Positions 1 to 4,765 of a stretch of 7,861 nt of DNA are shown one piece after another. The stretch's first letter is position 1. Each line of letters starts with the position of its first letter. This stretch comes from CAYRKT01 sp964425005 (GTDB lineage: Bacteria; Synergistota; Synergistia; CAYRKT01): the NCBI GenBank assembly GCA_964425005.1, contig CAYRKT010000078.1, positions 1 through 7,861 on the forward strand, in the 5' to 3' direction. The notes beneath the pieces are model-generated. The model worked only from the letters and a program-made list of their open reading frames with translations. It was not told the origin of the DNA and did not search any database. The position numbers and the translations under genes were made by a program.

Positions 1-147
1 GGGCTGGTGGCCGCCCTTCGGGTCAGGGGCGGGCAGGTGAGGATAGGGAACCTGGTGGCCGGCGTGGGGGAGGAGTTCCACCTGGAGGGGCCTTTCTGGC
101 TTGAGATCTCCGGGTCGGACCTGGCCTTTCACCCGCTGGGCAAGTAG
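1..147 (+). CDS. minC: Septum site-determining protein MinC, C-terminal end (partial)
   Basis: The frame is open from the left edge to TAG at 145-147, giving the last 48 residues of a protein whose start lies outside the window. The stretch GLVAALRVRGGQVRIGNLVA resembles the end of the MinC C-terminal beta-helix domain, where family members read roughly 'VIFAL.L.PTQLRIA..IA'. It is followed by a short tail ending LEISGSDLAFHPLGK, which matches the usual closing strand of MinC. That domain dimerises MinC and binds MinD, and the missing N-terminal domain is the part that inhibits FtsZ polymerisation. The gene ends 26 nt before minD and is clearly in the same transcription unit. The call rests on a short match plus its place before minD and minE, so the family is likely but not certain from this fragment alone. 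Confidence 0.75.
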   Translation, partial: GLVAALRVRGGQVRIGNLVAGVGEEFHLEGPFWLEISGSDLAFHPLGK

Positions 148-153
148 CTCTCT

Positions 154-160
154 GGAGGGG
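154..160 (+). promoter_or_regulatory. Ribosome binding site of minD
   Basis: GGAGGGG at 154-160 lies in the 26-nt minC-minD gap, 13 nt before the ATG at 174. It is the only purine-rich Shine-Dalgarno-like stretch in the gap and supports that ATG. The spacing is slightly long. Confidence 0.6.
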
Positions 161-173
161 GGCTTGGTGTTAG

Positions 174-977
174 ATGAGGGGCACTGTGGTGGTGGTCACC
201 TCTGGCAAAGGGGGTGTGGGCAAGACCACGACGACGGCCAACCTGGGGGTGGCCCTCGCCAAGCTGGGGAAGAAGGTCGCCGTGGTGGACGCCGACATAG
301 GGCTCAGGAACCTGGACGTGGTGCTGGGGTTGGAGAACCGGATAGTGTACAACCTCGTGGACGTGGTGGAGGGCAGCTGCAGGCTCCAGCAGGCCCTGGT
401 GAGGGACAAGAGGGTGGAGGGGCTCTTCCTGCTCCCGGCCGCTCAGACCCGGACCAAGGAGGCGGTGAGCGCCGAGCAGATGGTGAAGCTCTGCGAGGAG
501 CTCAGGTCCGAGTTCGACGTGGTCCTGGTGGACAGCCCCGCCGGGATAGAGTCGGGCTTCAGGAACGCCTCAGTGGGGGCCGACAGGGCGTTGGTGGTCA
601 CCACCCCTGAGGTCTCCGCGGTGAGGGACGCGGACCGCATCATAGGGATGCTCGAGTCCATGGGCAAGGGGAGCCCCAAGCTGATAATAAACCGCATAAG
701 GCCCCACATGGTCAGGCAGGGGGAGATGATGGACGTCTCCGACGTGCTGGAGATCCTCTCGGTGGACCTGATAGGGCTCATACCCGAGGACGAGAGCGTC
801 ATAGTCTCGACCAACAGGGGAGAACCCCTGACCCTGGAGGGCTCGAGCCCGGCGGGCAGGGCCTTCTTCAACGTGGCCAGGAGGCTTCTGGGCGAGGAGG
901 TCCCCTTCGACGAGCTTAACTCCCTCAAGGGAGAGGGATTCTGGGCCAGGCTCCGCAGGGTAATGGGCCTGAGATAG
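174..977 (+). CDS. minD: Septum site-determining protein MinD (membrane ATPase)
   Basis: MinD is a ParA/MinD-type ATPase. When bound to ATP it dimerises on the inner membrane, recruits MinC, and is released by MinE, so that the FtsZ ring is blocked away from midcell. The 267-residue product has the family's usual length. It carries the deviant Walker A motif GKGGVGKT at residues 11-18, with both the signature Lys12 and Lys17. It also has the switch I region VVDADIGLRNLD (37-48) and the Walker B/switch II segment LVDSPAGIE (118-126, Asp120). The last 12 residues, FWARLRRVMGLR, can form the amphipathic membrane-targeting helix typical of MinD. The ATG at 174 puts the P-loop at the standard distance from the N-terminus. 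It sits between minC and minE and is followed within a few bases by minE. No truncation or missing catalytic residue is seen. Confidence 0.97.
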   Translation: MRGTVVVVTSGKGGVGKTTTTANLGVALAKLGKKVAVVDADIGLRNLDVVLGLENRIVYNLVDVVEGSCRLQQALVRDKRVEGLFLLPAAQTRTKEAVSAEQMVKLCEELRSEFDVVLVDSPAGIESGFRNASVGADRALVVTTPEVSAVRDADRIIGMLESMGKGSPKLIINRIRPHMVRQGEMMDVSDVLEILSVDLIGLIPEDESVIVSTNRGEPLTLEGSSPAGRAFFNVARRLLGEEVPFDELNSLKGEGFWARLRRVMGLR

Positions 978-982
978 GGGTG

Positions 983-1246
983 ATGGGGTTGAACTTGCTT
1001 CGCCTGCTCTTCGGAAAGGGCGAGGGTAGCTCCGAGGTGGCCAAGAAGAGGCTAAAGCTGGTCATAATGCACGACAGGACCGACGTGTCGCCCGAGGTCC
1101 TGAGGAGCCTTCGGGCCGACCTGGTGGAGCTCCTCAACAGGTACCTGGTGATAGACGAGGAGCACATAGGGATAGAGCTAATGCAGGACCAGCGCTCCGT
1201 GGCCCTGGTGGCGAACATACCCATAAAGGGGGTGAGGAGGGGTTAG
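983..1246 (+). CDS. minE: Cell division topological specificity factor MinE
   Basis: MinE stimulates the MinD ATPase and displaces MinC, restricting division inhibition to the poles. The 87-residue product has normal MinE length. It begins with a hydrophobic, basic membrane-targeting segment (LNLLRLLFGKG), followed by the MinD-contact segment SSEVAKKRLKLVIMHDR (residues 16-32). The C-terminal topological domain follows, with LRSLRADLVELLNRYLVIDEE and the closing strand VALVANIPIK. The start is ambiguous: GTG at 980, ATG at 983 and TTG at 989 are in frame. ATG 983 is chosen. TTG 989 would give MNLLRLLFG, which also looks like a natural MinE N-terminus, and would be served by GGGGTGA at 977-983. 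The gene follows minD by 5 nt and precedes rodA by 4 nt, so translation is very probably coupled to minD. Confidence 0.95.
   Translation: MGLNLLRLLFGKGEGSSEVAKKRLKLVIMHDRTDVSPEVLRSLRADLVELLNRYLVIDEEHIGIELMQDQRSVALVANIPIKGVRRG
1235..1242 (+). promoter_or_regulatory. Strong ribosome binding site supporting the TTG start of rodA
   Basis: AGGAGGGG at 1235-1242 lies inside the last codons of minE, 8 nt before TTG at 1251. It is the best Shine-Dalgarno match near this junction and decides in favour of the TTG start, since no ATG or GTG fits better before the first membrane segment. Confidence 0.7.
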
Positions 1247-1250
1247 CCCC

Positions 1251-2360
1251 TTGGGAGCGGCCGATAGGGCCGAGGAGGCCCTTCTCTCCTTCCTGCGAGG
1301 TCTGGACTGGATCACCCTGGCGCTGGTGGGGGTTTTGAGCTCCCTAGGGCTTTTGGCCCTCTACAGCGCTTCCTTCAGCTTCAAGGGAGGAGGACTTCAC
1401 GTCTTCCTGAGGCAGCTCGTCTGGTTCGGGGTGGGCTTCATCTTCTACCTCCTGTCCTCCAGGGTCGAGCACCGGAGGCTCGTCCACCTCTCGGGGCTGT
1501 TCTACGTGGTCCTCCTGTCGCTCCTGGCGCTGGTCTTGGCCTTCGGCCGCGTCTCGGGTGGGTCGAGCCGCTGGCTTTCGCTGGGCCCTGTCAACCTGCA
1601 GCCCTCCGAGCTGGGCAAGGTGGTCTTGCCGCTCGTGCTCGCGGCCTTCTGGGAGAAGAGGGATCCGAGGGGGTTGGTCGACCTCTCGGCTTCGGTCCTC
1701 CTGGTGGCCCTGCCGGCTTCGCTGGTGCTCCTCCAGCCGGACCTGGGCACCGCCCTGGTCTACGCCTTCATATGGCTTTGTGTGACCTTCGCCAGGGGCA
1801 TCCCGATCAGGTACCTGGCCCTCCTCTTCGGAGGGGGGCTGGCCTCCCTGCCGGTGCTGTGGCGCTTTGTGCTCAAGGAGTACCAGAAGAGGAGGATCCT
1901 CGTCTTCCTGGACCCCTACGTGGATCCCCTCGGGGCCGGGTACAACGTGATCCAGGCGCGCATAGCGGTGGGGTCGGGTGGGCTCTGGGGCAAGGGCTTC
2001 ATGGAGGGGACCCAGAGCAAGCTCAGGTTCCTGCCGGAGCCTCACACGGACTTCATCTTCAGCGTCTTCGCCGAGGAGTTCGGCTTCTTCCCGAGCGCCC
2101 TGGTGGTGGTGCTCTTCTTCCTCCTCCTGCTCAGGCTTCTTTGGGTCGCCGACGGCGCCAGGGACGGCTTCGGCAAGCTCCTGGTGGTGGGGATCTTCTC
2201 CTTCCTTTTGCTACAGTTCTTCGAGAACATAGCCATGACCATGGGCCTGGCCCCCGTGACCGGGATAACGCTCCCCTTCTTCAGCTACGGCGGGAGCGCC
2301 CTCCTGACCGTATTTATGTCCCTAGGCCTGGTGGAGAGCGTTAGAAGGGGAAGCGTCTAG
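1251..2360 (+). CDS. rodA: RodA-type SEDS peptidoglycan glycosyltransferase
   Basis: Polytopic membrane protein of the SEDS family (RodA/FtsW/SpoVE), which polymerises lipid II into glycan strands together with a class B penicillin-binding protein. The 369-residue product has about ten hydrophobic segments, near residues 20-42, 52-70, 80-98, 118-134, 145-162, 165-181, 187-206, 280-299, 309-324 and 340-360. Family motifs are present: GSSRWLSLGPVNLQPSE (104-120), QPDLGTALV (162-170), DPLGAGYNVIQARIAVGSGG (225-244), LPEPHTDFIF (261-270) and the C-terminal LPFFSYGGSA (341-350). Asp267 in the HTDF motif matches the catalytic Asp of RodA. The GSGGLWGKGF and RFLPEPHTDFIF wording and the min-gene neighbourhood favour RodA over FtsW. 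The start is TTG, supported by a strong ribosome binding site. The gene is 4 nt after minE, linking wall elongation to division-site control in one operon. Confidence 0.93.
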   Translation: MGAADRAEEALLSFLRGLDWITLALVGVLSSLGLLALYSASFSFKGGGLHVFLRQLVWFGVGFIFYLLSSRVEHRRLVHLSGLFYVVLLSLLALVLAFGRVSGGSSRWLSLGPVNLQPSELGKVVLPLVLAAFWEKRDPRGLVDLSASVLLVALPASLVLLQPDLGTALVYAFIWLCVTFARGIPIRYLALLFGGGLASLPVLWRFVLKEYQKRRILVFLDPYVDPLGAGYNVIQARIAVGSGGLWGKGFMEGTQSKLRFLPEPHTDFIFSVFAEEFGFFPSALVVVLFFLLLLRLLWVADGARDGFGKLLVVGIFSFLLLQFFENIAMTMGLAPVTGITLPFFSYGGSALLTVFMSLGLVESVRRGSV

Positions 2361-2372
2361 GGCGGTCGGGTG

Positions 2373-4142
2373 ATGGGCTTGGGATACCCCCTCAGCGCTC
2401 TTAGAGGCTTGAAGGATCCCTTCAGGTATGCCCCCTCCGAGTGGGGCGTCCCCCCCCTTAAGGAGGAGGCTCGTCTGCGCTGGTGTCTGCTCTTCCCGGA
2501 CGTCTACGAGGTGGGGATGTCCTACCTGGGCTTTTCCATCCTCTACTGGCTGTTGAAGTCCCTGCCGGGGGTGGACGTGGAGAGGGCTTATGCCCCGTGG
2601 CCGGACGCCGAGGAGCTCCTGAGGAGGAGGGGGTGGCCCCTCCTCTCGGTGGAGGGCAAAAGGCCCCTCCTCGAGTTCGACGTGGTGGGCGTGACCCTGC
2701 AGCACGAGATGAACTACACCAACGTCCTGGCGTCCCTGGATCTGGGGGGCATACCTGTGCTCTCCTCCCGGAGGGACGAGAGGCACCCCCTGGTGGTGGC
2801 GGGAGGGCCGGGGGCCCTGCACCCCGAACCCATGGCCGACTTCTTCGACGCCTTCCTCCTCGGGGACGGCGAGGAGCTGCTGCCCGAGGTCTCGCAGCTG
2901 CTCCTGGAGCACCGCCCGAAGGGAACCGACAGGGGAGAGCTCCTGGGGATGTTGTCTCGCCTGGAGGGGGTTTACGTCCCCGCCCTGGGGAGGAGGAGGG
3001 TCAGGAGGAGGGTCGTGGCGGACCTGGACGGGGCCTTCTACCCCGACAGGCTCATAGTCCCCTCCTCCCCCATAGTTCACGATCGGGTATCGGTGGAGGT
3101 CTTCAGGGGTTGTTCCAGGGGTTGTCGGTTCTGCCTGGCGGGCTTCACCACCAGGCCCGTGCGGGAGAGGAGCGCCGGGAGGGTCGTGGAGATATCCAGA
3201 AGGCTTCTTTCCAGCACCGGCTGGGAGGAGCTGGGCTTTCTCTCCCTGTCCAGCTGCGACTACAGCTCCCTGATGGAGGTCCTGGACGAGCTGTCCCCGA
3301 GCCTTCGGGAGATGGGCGTGAGGGTGAGCCTTCCCTCCCTCAGGGTGGACGCCTTCTCCCTGGAGCTCGCCAGGAGGCTGGACCTGGGGAGGAAGGGAAG
3401 CCTCACCTTCGCCCCGGAGGGGGGCACGGAGCGCATAAGGGACGTCATGAACAAGCAGGTGACCGACGAGGAGATAAGGAGGCTGATAGAGGGGGTCTTC
3501 GCCTCGGGCTTCGAGAGGCTGAAGCTCTACTTCATGGTGGGGGTCCCCACCGAGACGGAGTCGGACCTGGAGGGAATAGTCGAGATAGCCAGGGAGGCCT
3601 CGAGGGCGGCCAGGGCCTTCGGGGGAAGGAGGTCGGTCTCCTTAAGCCTCGCCACCCTGGTGCCCAAGCCCCACACCCCCTTCCAGTGGGCTGAGGCCCT
3701 CTCCCCCGAGGAGTCGAGGGAGAGGTTGCTCAGGGTGAAGAGGGCCCTGTCCGGTCTCAGGAACGTGCAGGTGAGCTACCACGACCCGCGCCTCTCCTAC
3801 CTGGAGGGGGTCCTCTGCCGCGGCGACCGGGAGGTGGGCAGGGCCATCCTTCAGGCCTACAGGCTGGGGGCCAGGATGGAGGCCTGGGAGGATCGTTTCG
3901 ACGCGGGGATATGGGATAGGGCCTTCGAGCTCGCTGGGGTGGATCCCCTCGCCTACGCCAGGGGTAGGGGACTGGACGAGCCCCTGCCCTGGGACTTCGT
4001 GGACGTGGGGGTGGACAGGGCCTTCCTGGAGAGGGAGTGGAGGAAGGCCCTGGAGGGGAGGACCACCCCCCGGTGCGGCCCCCTGAGCTGCGGAGGCTGT
4101 GGGGTCTTGGTTTGCCCTTACAGGAGGTCTTCCCTGCCTTGA
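2373..4142 (+). CDS. B12-binding-type radical SAM protein, TIGR03960 family (function unknown)
   Basis: Radical SAM enzyme of about 590 residues. Numbering here counts GTG 2370 as residue 1; ATG 2373 is the annotated start, so subtract one. Residues about 35-185 look like the degenerate cobalamin-binding Rossmann domain of the family (LFPDVYEVGMSYLGFSILY, VGVTLQHEMNYTNVL, VVAGGPGALHPEPMADFFDAFLLGDGEE). I see no DxHxxG motif for base-off cobalamin. The radical SAM core follows with the CxxxCxxC cluster CSRGCRFC (Cys248, 252, 255), which binds the 4Fe-4S cluster that cleaves SAM. Downstream blocks are LSLSSCDYSSL (291-301), LTFAPEGGTERIRDVMNK (345-362), LKLYFMVGVPTETESDL (384-400) and LATLVPKPHTPFQW (427-440). 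The tail carries a second Cys cluster (569, 574, 577, 582) that may bind another Fe-S cluster or metal. The stop codon overlaps the ATG of the DUF2344 gene. The substrate is not known to me. The family assignment is firm, the reaction is not assigned. Confidence 0.9.
   Translation: MGLGYPLSALRGLKDPFRYAPSEWGVPPLKEEARLRWCLLFPDVYEVGMSYLGFSILYWLLKSLPGVDVERAYAPWPDAEELLRRRGWPLLSVEGKRPLLEFDVVGVTLQHEMNYTNVLASLDLGGIPVLSSRRDERHPLVVAGGPGALHPEPMADFFDAFLLGDGEELLPEVSQLLLEHRPKGTDRGELLGMLSRLEGVYVPALGRRRVRRRVVADLDGAFYPDRLIVPSSPIVHDRVSVEVFRGCSRGCRFCLAGFTTRPVRERSAGRVVEISRRLLSSTGWEELGFLSLSSCDYSSLMEVLDELSPSLREMGVRVSLPSLRVDAFSLELARRLDLGRKGSLTFAPEGGTERIRDVMNKQVTDEEIRRLIEGVFASGFERLKLYFMVGVPTETESDLEGIVEIAREASRAARAFGGRRSVSLSLATLVPKPHTPFQWAEALSPEESRERLLRVKRALSGLRNVQVSYHDPRLSYLEGVLCRGDREVGRAILQAYRLGARMEAWEDRFDAGIWDRAFELAGVDPLAYARGRGLDEPLPWDFVDVGVDRAFLEREWRKALEGRTTPRCGPLSCGGCGVLVCPYRRSSLP
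2450..2457 (+). other. Homopolymer run of eight C
   Basis: Eight consecutive C lie about 80 nt inside the radical SAM gene, spanning the codons for residues 27-29 (Val-Pro-Pro). The reading frame is intact through it. It is a possible site of polymerase slippage or of sequencing error, and nothing else suggests regulation. Confidence 0.6.
4074..4115 (+). other. C-terminal four-cysteine cluster of the radical SAM protein
   Basis: The codons for Cys569, Cys574, Cys577 and Cys582 (numbered from GTG 2370) form the pattern C-x4-C-x2-C-x4-C within the last 22 residues of the protein. They are separate from the catalytic CxxxCxxC motif at residues 248-255. The arrangement suggests an auxiliary metal or Fe-S site. 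That role is inferred from cysteine spacing alone. Confidence 0.6.
4122..4128 (+). promoter_or_regulatory. Ribosome binding site of the DUF2344 gene
   Basis: AGGAGGT at 4122-4128 lies within the last codons of the radical SAM gene. It is 13 nt before ATG 4142 and 10 nt before the in-frame TTG at 4139. The spacing slightly favours TTG 4139, which would add one residue. Either way the start overlaps the upstream stop codon. Confidence 0.55.
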
Positions 4143-4765
4143 TGGTCCGCTGCTTCTTCGCCAAGTGGGGCCCCGCCGTCTTCGTGCGGCACGTGGAGCT
4201 TCCCCCCCTCTTCTCCAGGGTCTTTCGGAGGGCGGGCTTCTCCCTCGAGATGACGGGTGGTATGTCCCCCCACCCCAGGGTCTCGCTGGGGCCGCCCCTG
4301 CCCATCGGGGTGGTGGGGTGCGCGGAGGTCCTGGACGTGGGGCTCAGGGTGTCGAGCCTGGAGGAGCTGCTGCTTGCGCCCTGGAGGGAGGTGGAGCCCC
4401 TCGGCATATCGGTCCTCGGTTTCTCCGAGGCAGTGGGGCGTCTGTCGGAGGCGATAGACAGCGCCGAGGTGTTCCTCAGGGTTTCCTCCAGGGGCCCCGA
4501 GGAGGTCTTAGCCTCCTTGAGCTCCTCGGGGCTCTGGCGAAGTGTCCTCTCCCATCGCCCCTGCGGGGGGGGGCTGGTCCTGGTGCACCAGGACCCCTTC
4601 GGCTTCAGCCTCAGGGCCCTGGTGGACGAGCTCAGGACGGCTGGTCTGGCATCGGGCTGGGAGGACGTGGAGATGGCGAGGAGAGGGTGCGGTCGGTTCG
4701 ACGGGGCCTTCAGGGCCCTCCTCCCTCGCCTGAGGGTGGACGGTGGATCTCGATGGGCGAGGTAA
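4142..4765 (+). CDS. DUF2344 / TIGR03936 radical SAM-linked protein (function unknown)
   Basis: Protein of 207 residues matching the DUF2344 family, which is found as the partner of TIGR03960 radical SAM proteins and in some genomes, as I recall, fused to them. The N-terminus has the family's recognisable blocks: a FAKWG-like opening (5-9), FVRHVELPPLFSRVFRRAGF (14-33) where relatives have a 'SHLDL..~~RA.RRA' block, and MSPHPRVSLGPPLPIGV (41-57) for the family's 'NPHPKIS...PLPVGV'. His44 in that block is a candidate conserved polar residue. The rest is a less conserved alpha/beta stretch with no membrane segment. The ATG overlaps the TGA of the radical SAM gene by one base (ATGA-type coupling), consistent with stoichiometric production of a complex. 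The 3' end overlaps the RNase gene by 13 nt. No biochemical role is known to me. The gene contains an odd G9 run and a palindrome. Confidence 0.88.
   Translation: MVRCFFAKWGPAVFVRHVELPPLFSRVFRRAGFSLEMTGGMSPHPRVSLGPPLPIGVVGCAEVLDVGLRVSSLEELLLAPWREVEPLGISVLGFSEAVGRLSEAIDSAEVFLRVSSRGPEEVLASLSSSGLWRSVLSHRPCGGGLVLVHQDPFGFSLRALVDELRTAGLASGWEDVEMARRGCGRFDGAFRALLPRLRVDGGSRWAR
4565..4573 (+). other. Homopolymer run of nine G in the DUF2344 gene
   Basis: Nine G in a row encode Gly142-144 of the DUF2344 protein. It is the longest homopolymer I found in the window. Nine G read as GGG GGG GGG allow tRNA or polymerase slippage without mismatch, and a stable stem-loop begins two bases later. Confidence 0.85.
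4576..4595 (+). repeat. Perfect 20-bp palindrome inside the DUF2344 gene
   Basis: The half-site GGTCCTGGTG (4576-4585) is followed immediately by its exact reverse complement (4586-4595). As DNA it is a dyad-symmetric site. As RNA it can form an 8-bp stem with a UGCA loop, possibly extended through the preceding G-run pairing with the following CCUUC across a two-base bulge. It lies in the codons for LVLVHQD of the DUF2344 protein. No U-run follows, so it is not an intrinsic terminator. Confidence 0.85.

Noticed and set aside
1344..2045. Open frame on the - strand opposite rodA
   Set aside because: The product is Glu/Gln/Pro/Arg-rich with no recognisable domain, and it mirrors the hydrophobic codons of rodA.
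2322..3080. Open frame on the - strand opposite the rodA end and radical SAM start
   Set aside because: There is no domain similarity, the composition is biased, and it lies opposite conserved coding sequence. It is a shadow.
2483..3694. 403-codon open frame on the + strand inside the radical SAM gene
   Set aside because: It is Gly/Arg/Pro-rich and out of frame with a well-supported gene. No motif is visible, so it is a composition shadow.
4576..4595. Palindrome as an intrinsic transcription terminator
   Set aside because: No T-run follows, and it lies in mid-gene with intact downstream operon genes.
4099..4752. In-frame open extension of rng upstream of ATG 4753, adding 218 codons
   Set aside because: The extra stretch is Gly/Pro/Arg-rich with no RNase similarity and overlaps the recognisable DUF2344 gene. 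ATG 4753 gives the standard RNase G N-terminus. It is retained only as the landing frame in the frameshift idea.
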